A stretch of 64,000 bases of DNA. Source: Paenibacillus sp. Lineage in GTDB: Bacteria; Bacillota; Bacilli; Paenibacillales; Paenibacillaceae. This document shows, piece by piece, positions 52,115 through 61,296 of the stretch. The DNA is taken from contig JAIRVF010000069.1 of assembly GCA_031254035.1 (NCBI GenBank), positions 1 through 64,000 on the forward strand, given 5' to 3'. Each line of letters begins with the position of its first letter. The stretch's first letter is position 1. The position numbers were made by a program, and so were the translations under genes. Under the pieces are notes generated by a model, which worked only from the letters and a program-made list of their open reading frames with translations, did no database searches and was not told the origin of the DNA.

Positions 52115-53271
52115 AATGATTTCATTCCTTCCTGTCGAAGTGGCTCCAAACGATTTACTACAGCTTCAAGAGCCGTTAGCAGCCGCTTCAAGTCCTCATG
52201 CGAATTTGTCATGCCCATACTGATCCGGATTGCGCTCGAAGCGGAGGCCTCGCTCCGTCCCATAGCCTGCAGAACCCGGCTCGGTTCAGCGGTTTTCGAG
52301 GAACAAGCTGATTTCGTAGAAACGAGTACGCCATGTTCCTCCAACGAATGAAGCAGTACTTCCGCTTTCATCCCCGGAAACGATACGTTCACGATATGAG
52401 GCGCTCCTCCCTCTGAACTGTTCAGTTCAATACACGGCTTTTTTCGGATCCAGGCAAGTAGTTCATCCCTCAGCATCCCGACTTCCGCCATGAACTGCTC
52501 CGTTTGTTCAGCCGCCATCCGCATCGCCTTGGACATCGCGACAAATCCAGGAATATTTTCGGTTCCCGCCCGGAGTCCCGATTCCTGCTTCCCGCCAGAC
52601 AACAGCGGATGGAGAGTAATACCTTCACGTTTATAAAGTACTCCCGTTCCTTTCGGACCACGAATCTTATGAGCGGACAATGTATACAAATCTGCTTTCC
52701 ATTCCTCAAGCCGGATAGGCAATTTCCCGAAGCCCTGCACGCCGTCGATATGGAATACAGTAAGCGGATTCCGCTGCTTCACAGCATGACCAATCTCGGA
52801 CAGCGGCTGCACGGCTCCCGTCTCATTATTGACATGCATCACGCTGACTAAAATGGTATCCTTCCGAACAGCCGAAGCAAGCAGCTCCGGATCAATTCTT
52901 CCGTCCCCGTCAACCGGCAGAAACGTGACCTCAAAACCCTGCCTCTCGAGATCCCGACAACTGTCATAAACGGATGGATGCTCGATCTGTGTCGTAATGA
53001 TATGGTTGCCACGGCTTCCATACTGCAGCGCGGTTCCTTTTATCGCCATATTGTTGCCTTCGGTGGCCCCCGATGTCAGAATAATCTCCGCCGGCTTCAC
53101 ACCCAAGGATGCGGCGCATACTTCCCGGGCACGCTTGATCAATTTCGCGGCATCTTCGCCCATTTTATGAATAGAGGAAGGGTTGCCGTAATGCTTTTTC
53201 ATAACCTCGGCCATCGTCTGAATGACCTCGTCAAAAGGTGGCGTGCTTGCCGCATGATCCCAATATATCAT
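52111..53271 (-). CDS. nifZ: Cysteine desulfurase NifZ (IscS-like, partner of ThiI)
   Basis: 386 residues, class V aminotransferase fold. N-terminal IYWDHAASTPPFDEVI, the PLP lysine in TLSAHKIRGPKGTGVLYKRE, substrate-binding GLRAGTENIPGFVAM and the active cysteine in STKSACSSKTAEPS. It releases sulfur from L-cysteine as persulfide. The immediate coupling to thiI (4-nt overlap) implies its job is tRNA thiolation rather than general Fe-S assembly. Confidence 0.93.
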   Translation of the reverse strand: MIYWDHAASTPPFDEVIQTMAEVMKKHYGNPSSIHKMGEDAAKLIKRAREVCAASLGVKPAEIILTSGATEGNNMAIKGTALQYGSRGNHIITTQIEHPSVYDSCRDLERQGFEVTFLPVDGDGRIDPELLASAVRKDTILVSVMHVNNETGAVQPLSEIGHAVKQRNPLTVFHIDGVQGFGKLPIRLEEWKADLYTLSAHKIRGPKGTGVLYKREGITLHPLLSGGKQESGLRAGTENIPGFVAMSKAMRMAAEQTEQFMAEVGMLRDELLAWIRKKPCIELNSSEGGAPHIVNVSFPGMKAEVLLHSLEEHGVLVSTKSACSSKTAEPSRVLQAMGRSEASASSAIRISMGMTNSHEDLKRLLTALEAVVNRLEPLRQEGMKSF

Positions 53272-53404
53272 TCAGATTCATCCTCCCTTTTTCAAATTCC
53301 AGACAATATAAAGAGATCAAACAGGGTTATGTCAATAAAATGTCATCATGCCATGTTTCCCCCGTTTGATCCCTTATATCGTTGTTCGTTGTTGTTCTAT
53401 CGTG

Positions 53405-54130
53405 CTAAACTTCGTATTTCGTGCGTGCATTCGCGATTTTACCAATATACTTTCTGGTCTCCTTCGGCAGCATGCTCAGTTTGTCCATTAGCTGCTCATC
53501 GGTGGATACCCCAAGTTTGGCAAGACGGTTAGGTCCGGCATTATATGCTGCTAAAGCCATATTCTCCTGACCGTTAAAACGCTTAATCTGATAAGACAGG
53601 TAACGTGTTCCCGCATCGATATTTTCGGCAGGATCAAACGGATCGCTGACCCCGAGCCCTGCTGCGGTTCCATCCATCAACTGCATAAGTCCCTTCGCTC
53701 CAGCCGAGGAAACGACATTTGGATTAAAGGATGATTCGGTATCAATTACCGCCTTGATTAAAGCTTCATCAACACCGTATTTTTTACTGGCTTGTTTTAT
53801 TAAATCATCATAGCCCGTCGGACCGGCTTTCTTTGTAGTGTGGTGCGTACTTGTATAATGGATCTCCGAAGTCTCATTATTCGCCGCTGAACCTAATTGC
53901 TGCCACAATAAACCATCGCTGTACGAAACTCCTGGAGCCGAAGGAGAAGCATCCATACCATAACCATCTTCAGATGGTGAATTGACAAGCTGAGTCAAAA
54001 TTTTGCCAAAATCAGAGCTGCTTCCACTCGTAATTATGTCTTGAATAAGCTCGTCCTTATTTTGAATTCGGCTGTTATCCTGAAGTGATGTTAGTTGCTT
54101 CGATGATACCGAATCGATCTGCATGCGCAT
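53405..54130 (-). CDS. Lytic transglycosylase, SLT domain
   Basis: 241 residues. An N-terminal 105-residue low-complexity region (Ser/Asn/Asp/Thr-rich) has no obvious signal peptide. It is followed by an SLT domain: catalytic Glu in IKAVIDTESSFNPNVVSSAG, AKGLMQLMDGTAAGLGV, FDPAENIDAGTRYLSYQIKR and MALAAYNAGPNRL. It would cleave glycan strands to anhydroMurNAc ends. Resembles B. subtilis YjbJ. Export route unclear from the sequence. Confidence 0.88.
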   Translation of the reverse strand: MRMQIDSVSSKQLTSLQDNSRIQNKDELIQDIITSGSSSDFGKILTQLVNSPSEDGYGMDASPSAPGVSYSDGLLWQQLGSAANNETSEIHYTSTHHTTKKAGPTGYDDLIKQASKKYGVDEALIKAVIDTESSFNPNVVSSAGAKGLMQLMDGTAAGLGVSDPFDPAENIDAGTRYLSYQIKRFNGQENMALAAYNAGPNRLAKLGVSTDEQLMDKLSMLPKETRKYIGKIANARTKYEV

Positions 54131-54212
54131 AACCTCATTTTCTTCAAAGTAATGATTCGCTTTGTTCCGTTTATTTTAACATGACGGCGGCACTTTGCGC
54201 CATATATTAAAG

Positions 54213-54426
54213 AGGTTGTTCAAAAAGTCCGATTTTGATCACGAAGTAAATCGGGAAGCAGATTCGGCATCGAATCTTGAATTCAACCGGGCCTTCCGGT
54301 GCTCACGTACCCACTACGTACGCTCCGCTCCTCAGTCCCTATCTTCATCCAATTCAAGCGTTTTGAAAAAACGCACATCGGAAGCATAGGCTTCGGTGCT
54401 GAAAACCGACCTTTTTGAACACACAC
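54213..54426 (+). mobile_element. MITE-like repeat, copy 4 (214 bp, no modules)
   Basis: Flanked by perfect 6-bp direct repeats TTAAAG (54207-54212 and 54427-54432). It begins AGGTTGTTCAAAAAGTC and ends CTTTTTGAACACACAC, like copy 3. Aligned with copy 3 it lacks both hairpin modules: the first is replaced by a few bases after CCGGGCC, the second by GTAC after CACGTACCCACTAC. The rest, including the ACATCGGAAGCATA stretch near the 3' end, is conserved. This is what a pre-insertion (or cleanly deleted) form would look like. Confidence 0.85.
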
Positions 54427-54486
54427 TTAAAGGAATCATTTATGTAACTGATATCGGTATGTTACTAGAAATTTATTAATTCTTTC

Positions 54487-54525
54487 AAAAAAACGTCTTT
54501 CCACTGAAGCTACAGCGGAAAGACG
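54487..54525 (-). terminator. Terminator downstream of the 54.5-kb membrane protein gene
   Basis: CGTCTTTCC (54494-54502) and GGAAAGACG (54517-54525) pair perfectly; seven T follow on the minus strand. Confidence 0.85.
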
Positions 54526-54552
54526 CTTCGGATCTTCGCATTTGCCGGAAGG

Positions 54553-54942
54553 CTACCTAAACGGAATAAGAATAAAATAGCTTAGCGTGGCTAAAATGCC
54601 TAGCCCAACTCCCCAACCTCCAAGCACCCTGCTTCCTTTGCTGAATGCATAGAAGCCGGCGATTGCGGCGATCGGCCCTAGAACAATAGACCACATAAAC
54701 AAGGATGCGATGCCGCTAGCAAGACCAACGTAACCGGCGGTTCTGCCTATTGTTACATTGTTGGCCCCTTCCCTGTCGTCGTCATTCTCATAACGGTTTG
54801 CTCTAGGTGGGGCCACCTCGGCAGCAGACTCCACTTCGTGATGATTGTCTCGGCGCGGGAAGTCCTTGCGATCCCGCGTAGGCTTGTGATTCTTACTTCT
54901 TTTTGGATGCTTATGGTTTCCATGTACATTGAAATCGTTCAT
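54553..54942 (-). CDS. Small two-helix membrane protein with charged N-terminus
   Basis: 129 residues. About 65 N-terminal residues are highly charged (His/Lys/Arg/Asp-rich, e.g. HKHPKRSKNHKPTRDRKDFP). Two membrane helices follow at about 70-95 and 103-125 (GYVGLASGIASLFMWSIVLG, GGWGVGLGILATLSYFILI). The layout resembles DUF4190-type proteins, but I do not recognise a specific family. GGGAGG lies 8 nt before the ATG, so expression is likely. Confidence 0.65.
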   Translation of the reverse strand: MNDFNVHGNHKHPKRSKNHKPTRDRKDFPRRDNHHEVESAAEVAPPRANRYENDDDREGANNVTIGRTAGYVGLASGIASLFMWSIVLGPIAAIAGFYAFSKGSRVLGGWGVGLGILATLSYFILIPFR

Positions 54943-55000
54943 CAGAATACCTCCCTAAATATGGTGGTCTGAAGAGAAATACGAGTGCATCGGGTTTGTT

Positions 55001-55222
55001 TTAAAAAGATCTCGGTTTGAACGTCAGGCAACAAGTCGCAGATGAATTGTCAGCATGGTCTTTATGCTCGGCAAAATGCTCATCGCCGAATTCCTCGCTG
55101 TATTTTGCGGAGGCATGCTTGTCGATCTCGATCAGAATCTGCTCGGCTTTACATACATTTTGTTCGCCCCAATAATTGCAGTTGCTGACACTACATCTAA
55201 CAACGGTTCTTGTGTCATTCAT
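55001..55222 (-). CDS. DUF1540 domain protein
   Basis: 73 residues. The cysteine pattern VRCSVSNCNYWGEQNVCKAE followed by a C-terminal CC (SSATCCLTFKPRSF) fits the DUF1540 domain, which looks like a small metal-binding module and is common in spore formers. The ATG at 55222 with GAGGTGA 7-8 nt upstream is preferred to the longer frame. Function unknown. Confidence 0.78.
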   Translation of the reverse strand: MNDTRTVVRCSVSNCNYWGEQNVCKAEQILIEIDKHASAKYSEEFGDEHFAEHKDHADNSSATCCLTFKPRSF

Positions 55223-55356
55223 TTTTAGAATCACCTCAAATATCATTGTCTCCTTGGGCTCCTCCCCATATACAAGCGACAGATGTCAGTTGCTGGCGGG
55301 AGTTCATAATCCAAGCAGAAGTGATTCATGACCGTCTGTAGCTACCCCGAGCCCAA

Positions 55357-55389
55357 CAAAAAAAAGATGCCCCTTGCATCGGGCATCTT
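55357..55389 (-). terminator. Terminator downstream of the DUF3907 gene
   Basis: AAGATGCCC and GGGCATCTT form a perfect stem around an 8-nt loop. At least eight T follow on the minus strand. Confidence 0.88.
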
Positions 55390-55419
55390 CACTTGCATGA
55401 TCAAAATATGGATGTATCG

Positions 55420-55926
55420 TTAGACGTGCGTGCTTTGACTTTGCATTCTACGCTCCGTCAAATAGTCGCTTTCGTAATAAGTCAGATCATCTCTAAGGTC
55501 TTCAAATACTTTCGTAATGTCCAGAATAATGTCCCTTACCGGCCGCACCGGTTTCACCCTGAAACGGATCGCGTCTTGTCCGGTGTAAGCGTAACGGCCA
55601 TCTTCGGAATAACTTTCACTTTTTGGATAGAAAAAATTATTCACGCAGTGGTGATATACGTTATAGAGAGCTTTCTCAGCAAATTCGGTATCGAAATTGG
55701 CTCGGCGCAACACGATTCCAAGCTTCTCCGAAGATACTTCGCTAAAAACAAGCAGATGGCGCAAGTCCGAGAGAAATCCTTTGTAAAAATGCAGCGTTTC
55801 TTCGTTCGGTTCTGCCGCAAGCTTCGGGAGCGAATATTCATTCAGAAAGATCTCCAGCTTTTCGATCGCATATTTCAGCTGCTCTTTTGTGGTCTCACAC
55901 AATTTTTGAACATTACCTGCTGACAT
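55420..55926 (-). CDS. DUF3907 (YpuI-like) protein
   Basis: 168 residues, soluble and mostly helical, with VQKLCETTKEQLKYAIEKLE, LHFYKGFLSDLRHLLVFSEV and the C-terminal RPVRDIILDITKVFEDLRDD. It looks like the YpuI/DUF3907 family of Bacilli, function unknown. The ATG at 55926 is preferred because GGGGGAG lies 10 nt upstream; the frame can extend 18 codons to a TTG with no ribosome binding site. Confidence 0.7.
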   Translation of the reverse strand: MSAGNVQKLCETTKEQLKYAIEKLEIFLNEYSLPKLAAEPNEETLHFYKGFLSDLRHLLVFSEVSSEKLGIVLRRANFDTEFAEKALYNVYHHCVNNFFYPKSESYSEDGRYAYTGQDAIRFRVKPVRPVRDIILDITKVFEDLRDDLTYYESDYLTERRMQSQSTHV

Positions 55927-56167
55927 CGCTAATTTGCTCCCCCTTAATGGTTCCAACTGTCCAATCACTGACTCATACAATTAAATCGCTTTATAGCATC
56001 ATTTTTCCATGTATTATCCTAACATAAAACACTTTAAAGCGGTATCCCTTTCTTCAATCGCTCTGGATAATGATTAGGTATCGGCTGCCACCTGTGAAAC
56101 GGGGTATAAAATAAGCCTTCTCTTCTCACGATAAAGGTAATTTCATGATGATCAGGGGGTTTATATT

Positions 56168-58054
56168 ATGTCTCGTCGCACTTGGGTAGGCCTTGGCATC
56201 GCGGCGGCAGCCGCTGCGATAATTTTCGTGATGCAGGTGCCTCACTCCACCAATACCCATTCCCGTAAACAAGCTTCGGAACCAGTGATCCCAAACCCGA
56301 AGCAAGAACATATTTCCAAGCAAAGCATGATGGCACAGGATATCGCTTCTACCGATCGTTTAACCCGGCTAGATGCCAAGCAGCATCTGACCTCCATGCT
56401 AGAAAAACTAGATGACGCCGGACCTGCGCAAATTTCCGATTATATGGGGAAGCTTCAGAAGTCGCATGATCATTTCACCACAATTATATGGCAGGACGCC
56501 AAAAACAGAAAGCAGCGTATATTTACCGCAAAAAACGACTGGAATACCAAAGATCAAAAAATTTTAAAGGGGTATGTAGAGAAGGCCGGAAAAAGCATTC
56601 ATCAGAAGCGCTCCTATGAATCCCCTGCTTTTAAAATCGCTGGCAAGCAATATTTTGTTATCGCCGAACCTTCGGCGAAAAAACCGAAGCAGGGCGTCAT
56701 TGCTCTAATGAACCAGAAAATATTGACGGAAGTGGCCAATCATCAGAAGAAGAATCTACGCCTGATCCCCTATCCGAAGGAAGGAAAATACAGGGTTGAA
56801 TCCGTTCATGCCGATACGCTGCGCGATATTACCGTACGAACCGGTCATGACAACGAAAAAGCCAGTCATTTTTATGAAAATGAAATCGTGGTCCGTTTCC
56901 ATAATGATCCTTCACGCCAAGAGTTAAACCGGATCACGAGCGAACTAAGAGCGAAATCACCACGCAAGCTCGGTTATGCATATGTATTTCGTTCTGGCGA
57001 CATGGTTTATAGCCAGCTCAAATCGTACTTTTTAAAACACTGGAATCCCTTATACGTCGAACCGCATTATTTGTATATGACCAACGACAAGACTCCGGAT
57101 TCTACAAGCAGTCTTCCCAATGTTCCTAATGATCTGCTATTCGCCAAATATCAATGGAATCTCCCAGCCATTGAAACGAACCAGGGCTGGGATTTATCCC
57201 GTGGCAGTAAAGATGTGATCGTTGGCGTTGTGGATACCGGCGTGGATATTAATCATCCGGACCTTCATGGGCAACTGCTCGACGGTTACAATGTGATCAA
57301 TCCAGACTCGGATCCAGATGATGATGTAGGGCATGGCACACATGTCGCGGGAATTATTGGGGCGATCGTCAATAATAACGAAGGTATAGCCGGAATTAGC
57401 TGGTACAACCAGGTGCTTCCAGTCAAAGCATTGGATAAATCGGGATCCGGTACAACTTATTCTGTGGCAGAAGGCATTATCTGGGCCGTCGACAACGGTG
57501 CCAAAGTCATCAATATGAGTCTTGGCAACTATGCCGATTCCCAGTTTCTTCACGATGCCGTAAAATATGCTTACGACAAAGATGTCGTGCTGGTGGCTGC
57601 TTCCGGAAACGACAATACGGAACGACCGGGCTATCCCGCTGCATATCCAGAAGTTATCGCGGTCGCTGCTACCGATTCCGACATGAAGCGGGCGGATTAC
57701 TCTAATTTTGGAGATTATATTGATGTCGCCGCTCCCGGTACAAGCATCGCAAGCACCTATCCAGGAAATCAGTATGCTGCGTTATCAGGAACGTCTATGG
57801 CAAGCCCGCATGTTGCAGCGATGGCTGCACTGATCCGTTCCCAGAATCCGGACCTCACGAACAAGCAAGTGATGGATATTATGCGCAGCAATACGATTGA
57901 TTTAGGCCCTAAAGGTCGGGATAAATATTACGGTTATGGCCAAATCGATATTTATAAAGCGCTGCAAGCGGCAATCAGCACGGAAGCTCCATTGCAATTC
58001 TGGCCGCAGCATATCCAGAAGAAGATGGGATCTTTTTCTCAGCGCTCTAAATAA
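56168..58054 (+). CDS. Secreted subtilisin-type S8 serine protease
   Basis: 628 residues. A signal or anchor helix (about 5-22) is followed by an approximately 310-residue N-terminal region, the last part of which (about 235-300, NEIVVRFHNDPSRQELNRIT) resembles the S8 prodomain fervidolysin type. The catalytic domain has Asp in VGVVDTGVDINHPDLHG (about 355), His in GHGTHVAGIIGAI (about 390) and Ser in SGTSMASPHVAAMAALI (about 543). The extra N-terminal domain of about 200 residues is not one I recognise. Single-gene unit with its own strong terminator. Confidence 0.92.
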   Translation: MSRRTWVGLGIAAAAAAIIFVMQVPHSTNTHSRKQASEPVIPNPKQEHISKQSMMAQDIASTDRLTRLDAKQHLTSMLEKLDDAGPAQISDYMGKLQKSHDHFTTIIWQDAKNRKQRIFTAKNDWNTKDQKILKGYVEKAGKSIHQKRSYESPAFKIAGKQYFVIAEPSAKKPKQGVIALMNQKILTEVANHQKKNLRLIPYPKEGKYRVESVHADTLRDITVRTGHDNEKASHFYENEIVVRFHNDPSRQELNRITSELRAKSPRKLGYAYVFRSGDMVYSQLKSYFLKHWNPLYVEPHYLYMTNDKTPDSTSSLPNVPNDLLFAKYQWNLPAIETNQGWDLSRGSKDVIVGVVDTGVDINHPDLHGQLLDGYNVINPDSDPDDDVGHGTHVAGIIGAIVNNNEGIAGISWYNQVLPVKALDKSGSGTTYSVAEGIIWAVDNGAKVINMSLGNYADSQFLHDAVKYAYDKDVVLVAASGNDNTERPGYPAAYPEVIAVAATDSDMKRADYSNFGDYIDVAAPGTSIASTYPGNQYAALSGTSMASPHVAAMAALIRSQNPDLTNKQVMDIMRSNTIDLGPKGRDKYYGYGQIDIYKALQAAISTEAPLQFWPQHIQKKMGSFSQRSK

Positions 58055-58090
58055 GCCCTGAGATGTTGTTAAATAGACAAGTCTAGAAAA

Positions 58091-58128
58091 AAAAGCAATC
58101 CGCCGTTTGATAGCGGATTGCTTTTTTT
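58091..58128 (+). terminator. Terminator downstream of the S8 protease gene
   Basis: AAAAGCAATCCGC pairs with GCGGATTGCTTTT around a 9-nt loop, followed by T residues; A-rich on the left, so possibly bidirectional for the convergent CotD-like gene. Confidence 0.88.
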
Positions 58129-58148
58129 AGTATTGAAATGGCCTATGA

Positions 58149-58376
58149 TTAACGTTTACTACGTTTCATGCTTGTCGTAACGGGGCCGGTATATTCATCC
58201 TTAACGACATAGTTGCAAATATGCTTTGGTACAGGCACACAATGATGTCTTTTTACAATTTGAACCGTGTGAACAACAGGAACGATTTGCGGATAGTAAT
58301 AGTCCTCGACAACAACCGTTGGATCTGTATAAACCGGGTCCGCTGGCGGACAATGGAAGCAATGATGAGGATGCAT
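58149..58376 (-). CDS. CotD-like spore coat protein
   Basis: 75 residues, rich in His, Pro, Tyr and Val (MHPHHCFHCPPADPVYTDPT, VVHTVQIVKRHHCVPVPKHI). The composition and the His/Cys-rich start match the CotD family of inner coat proteins. AAAGGAG lies 10 nt before the ATG. Such genes are normally SigK-dependent; I looked for a SigK -10 (CATAnnnTA) and saw no convincing match. Confidence 0.72.
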   Translation of the reverse strand: MHPHHCFHCPPADPVYTDPTVVVEDYYYPQIVPVVHTVQIVKRHHCVPVPKHICNYVVKDEYTGPVTTSMKRSKR

Positions 58377-58524
58377 TTACAAGCAGCTCCTTTCGTTGAT
58401 TTAGTACATTTTATTACGGACCAACCGCCTGTGTTTGTACGTTTGTCCTTAGTATAGAGGTATTAGACTAAATCAGGCTCGTCTGATAAAGAAGCAAAAA
58501 GAGGACATGGGTTTCTTCAGACAC

Positions 58525-58560
58525 AAAAAAGCGGCATCTCAGGAATACCTGGATGCCGCC
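58525..58560 (-). terminator. Terminator of the RNase P RNA gene
   Basis: GGCGGCATC with inner CAGG pairs with CCTG and GATGCCGC, followed by six T on the minus strand. Confidence 0.88.
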
Positions 58561-58592
58561 TTAACGTTATTAAATGAATTCAATGGTTGCAG

Positions 58593-59006
58593 TTAGGAAA
58601 GTTTTACGTAAGCCGGGTTCTGTGCTCTTCGCGGTACAGACGGGAACTACCCTCCCGCGGATAAGCGACAATCATCTATCTAGGCCAATTATTGCTAATT
58701 GGCTCAAGCGACCAACCCAAACGCGCCTCGGGCTAAGGCTGCTTCCAAGGAAGCTGCGTTCCATTAGGTCTTGCTCCAGGTGGGGTTTACCAGGAACGAT
58801 GTCACCAGCGTTCCTCGGGGTCTCTTACACCTCGGTTCCATCCTTGCCTGATCCGCTTGTAGCGGCCATCGGCGGTCCATTTCTGTGGCACTATCCTTCA
58901 ACTTGCGCTGACTGGACGTTATCCAGCACCCTGCCCTATGGAGCCCGGACTTTCCTCTCGCGGCGCCTTACGCGCCGCCAGCGATTGTCTGTCAAACTTT
59001 CCGGAC
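58593..59006 (-). ncRNA. rnpB: RNase P RNA, type B
   Basis: About 410 nt, the catalytic RNA that matures tRNA 5' ends. The universal core GAGGAAAGTCCGGGCT follows a P3-like stem (GCGGCGCGTAAGGCGCCGC), and the conserved 3' part includes ACAGAACCCGGCTTACG. The two ends pair as P1 (GGAAAGTTT at 59003-58995 with AAACTTTCC near 58601-58596), which sets the ends to within a few nucleotides. The gene has its own promoter and terminator. Plus-strand open frames here are antisense artefacts. Confidence 0.95.
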
Positions 59007-59018
59007 AACTGTATTATA

Positions 59019-59047
59019 GTATACAGGGAAAACAAAAAGGTTTCAAT
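59019..59047 (-). promoter_or_regulatory. Promoter of rnpB
   Basis: TTGAAA (59047-59042) and TATACT (59024-59019) on the minus strand are 17 bp apart. The start would fall about 10 nt later, at the P1 helix. Confidence 0.8.
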
Positions 59048-59082
59048 CCTCTCTATCTGCCAGTATTTACGGTTTTTACCTG

Positions 59083-60198
59083 CTACATAAACCGGAATGG
59101 TTCAGTATTCATTTCGGACGCAATAACTTTCGTTTCATACCGATGTTTTTCGAGCTTGGCCCTCATCCATTCCGCTACCTTTGTCTTCATGATTTTCTCC
59201 GCATTATGCCCGGGATCAACGAGTGCAATCCCTGCATTAAACGCATCTTGCGCGGTATGGTAATCCACATCCCCCGTTACGAGCACATCTGCGCCGCGGA
59301 AACGCGCCGCTGGATAGTATCTACTGCCTGAGCCTCCGATAACAGCCGCCTTCCGGATTATACGGTCGAGGTCACCTACAACACGCACATGAGGTACGCC
59401 CAGCTTTTCCTTTACGGTTTGAGCGAAGTCCGCAAGTGTTTGCTCCCGCTCCAGCTTGCCGACTCTTCCAAGTCCAAAAGCGCGCCCTTTCAAATCGAGC
59501 GGATAGATATCATAAGCTACTTCCTCATAAGGATGGGCTTTGAGCATCGCCTGAATGACATGGCTTCGAATCCCTTGGGGTACTATGGTTTCAATGCGAA
59601 CTTCATCCGCTTTTTCCATTTTTCCAATGGAACCCATGAAAGGATTAGCTCCTTCCTCTGGCAAAAAGGTTCCGGTTCCCTCGATATTAAAGCTGCAGCC
59701 ACTGTAGTTCCCAATGGCTCCCGCCCCAGTACCAAGCACAGCCTCACGCACCTGATCGGCATGGGTTTTAGGGACAAACACAACCAGCTTATAGAGCTGC
59801 TCATGCTGAGTCTCCTCGATCGGTATCCCGTTTTGGATGCCAAGTGCTTCCGCCATCCAGTCGTTCATGCCGCCTTCGGTAATGTCCAGATTTGTATGGG
59901 CTATGTACACGGCGATATCGTTTTTAATTAATCGCTCATACAACTTTCCCGTTGGCGAATCCGTCTGTATGTGTTTTAATGGACGGAATATAATGGCATG
60001 GTGGGCGATGATCAGATCAGCCCCTACTCGCACTGCTTCATCTACGACCTCTTCGTTTACATCGAGCGCAACGAGAATGGTGCGAATTTCTTTTTGCAAA
60101 CTTCCGAGCTGAAGCCCAATTTTGTCATCCGGATATGCCAAGTGTTTGGGCGCAAGCTGCTCCATGTATTGAATCACGGTTTGTCCTTTTGCAAACAT
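59083..60198 (-). CDS. yqfO: Nif3-like dinuclear metal centre protein (YqfO)
   Basis: 371 residues. Metal ligands are in DLIIAHHAIIFRPLKHI and VDPGHNAEKIM; AHTNLDITEGGMNDWMAEAL is conserved. The approximately 120-residue PII-like insertion (about 130-250, LYKLVVFVPKTHADQVREAV) explains the extra length over the 250-residue core. Possibly GTP cyclohydrolase or hydrolase-like; role unsettled. AAGGAGG lies 9 nt before the ATG, inside the end of trmK, and the two genes overlap by 25 nt. Confidence 0.92.
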   Translation of the reverse strand: MFAKGQTVIQYMEQLAPKHLAYPDDKIGLQLGSLQKEIRTILVALDVNEEVVDEAVRVGADLIIAHHAIIFRPLKHIQTDSPTGKLYERLIKNDIAVYIAHTNLDITEGGMNDWMAEALGIQNGIPIEETQHEQLYKLVVFVPKTHADQVREAVLGTGAGAIGNYSGCSFNIEGTGTFLPEEGANPFMGSIGKMEKADEVRIETIVPQGIRSHVIQAMLKAHPYEEVAYDIYPLDLKGRAFGLGRVGKLEREQTLADFAQTVKEKLGVPHVRVVGDLDRIIRKAAVIGGSGSRYYPAARFRGADVLVTGDVDYHTAQDAFNAGIALVDPGHNAEKIMKTKVAEWMRAKLEKHRYETKVIASEMNTEPFRFM

Positions 60199-60950
60199 GC
60201 AAGAACCTCCTTAATTTGCTCCATCTCACTTTTTATCTGCCCTGTTTTGGTCTCTGCTGATTCCAGCTTCGAGGCCGATAATGATTCCAAGATGCCGCCT
60301 AGTTTGGAAAGTTCACTATTCCATTTATCCGTCAAAACCGGCGTAGGTTCTTTCAGCAGCCACGGTCCCATACGTAAAAGGAGTTCCTTGGTTACAGTAA
60401 AAGTACCATCCCCACTGCATCGCAGCCACTTCTGGTCTTCATACAGCATATGACTGCTTATCCGCTGGTCGCCTTGTTCGGGAACCGCCGTTAGAATTTC
60501 GTATATTTTACCATCTTCTTCTAAAATTCTTTCGGACGTAAGAAGCCAGCCATGTTCTAGAAGCCAGCGGCGAAGGATATCTTCACCGACATTTGGCTGA
60601 AGGATAAGAAGTTCCACTTGCGAAAGCTTGTCCTGGCCGGCATCCAGAATGCTGGCGATCAGGCTTCCCCCCATCCCGGCTATTGTAATAACATCGACTT
60701 CTCCTGCCTCGATCACGGCCAAGCCATCACCTCGCCGGACCGAAATCAGATTTTGCATCCCAGCCTCCGCCACCTGATTGGCCGCCGCCTTGAAAGGCCC
60801 CGGATTCACTTCGCCCGCGACGGCTTGAATAACCCGGCCCGATTTGACTGCTGCCACAGGCAGTAGCGCGTGATCTGACCCGATGTCCGCCAGCCTACTT
60901 CCTTCTGGAATGAGGTCCATAATCATCTCTAGTCTTCTTGATAATTTCAT
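60174..60950 (-). CDS. trmK: tRNA (adenine22-N1)-methyltransferase TrmK
   Basis: 258 residues. The SAM-binding start LADIGSDHALLPVAAVKSGR and catalytic-loop region DVITIAGMGGSLIASILDAG with LLILQPNVGEDILRRWL are family hallmarks. A coiled-coil C-terminal domain (about 195-258) follows. It makes m1A22 in tRNA. The ATG at 60950 is preferred (MKLSRRLEMI, GTGGGTG upstream) over the one 10 codons earlier. The dnaG-sigA-trmK-yqfO order is that of Bacilli. Confidence 0.93.
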   Translation of the reverse strand: MKLSRRLEMIMDLIPEGSRLADIGSDHALLPVAAVKSGRVIQAVAGEVNPGPFKAAANQVAEAGMQNLISVRRGDGLAVIEAGEVDVITIAGMGGSLIASILDAGQDKLSQVELLILQPNVGEDILRRWLLEHGWLLTSERILEEDGKIYEILTAVPEQGDQRISSHMLYEDQKWLRCSGDGTFTVTKELLLRMGPWLLKEPTPVLTDKWNSELSKLGGILESLSASKLESAETKTGQIKSEMEQIKEVLACLQKDKP

Positions 60951-61296
60951 ATCGCACCCACGTCTTTTTTTAGTTTTCATACATCCTGTCTATACCGTAA
61001 CAAAATTTAAGGACATACTGCAAATCCGCAAGAGCGTTTTTTTCGAACCAATTCTCAAAATTAGGATTAATTCTTGATAATGCGGGATTGGCCGCTACCT
61101 CGCCCTTTATCATGTGAAACCATCCATTTATTTGCATTGACCCGCAAAAAACGCTAAAATAAAAAACAAATAAAGGAAGATGTTCTAAAAGAAAGTAAAT
61201 ATAGAACTAGAACAGTGCCTCGCTTCGCGAAACTAAGCCACTGTTTAAAAAAAAGACCTTGCTGCGTAAATCCTGCAGAAGGTCAGATGAATATTT
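60951..61296. other. Intergenic region between sigA and trmK
   Basis: A 346-nt AT-rich gap. It contains the sigA terminator (61247-61284) and a second hairpin (AACAGTG/CACTGTT, about 61211-61244). No cccA-like cytochrome gene, found here in B. subtilis from memory, is present. No confident promoter. Confidence 0.5.
61247..61284 (-). terminator. Terminator downstream of sigA
   Basis: On the minus strand GACCTTCTGC pairs with GCAGCAAGGTC, followed by eight T residues. It is 12 nt after the sigA stop. Confidence 0.88.

Larger units (their letters stand above)
54131..54552. other. Intergenic region holding repeat copy 4 and a terminator
   Basis: A 422-nt gap. It holds the MITE-like element at 54213-54426 and the terminator at 54487-54525. 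I see no gene. Confidence 0.6.

Noticed and set aside
58574..59263. 229-residue open frame on the plus strand
   Set aside because: It lies opposite the RNase P RNA, whose core motif and P1 pairing are clear, and runs into the Nif3 gene on the other strand.
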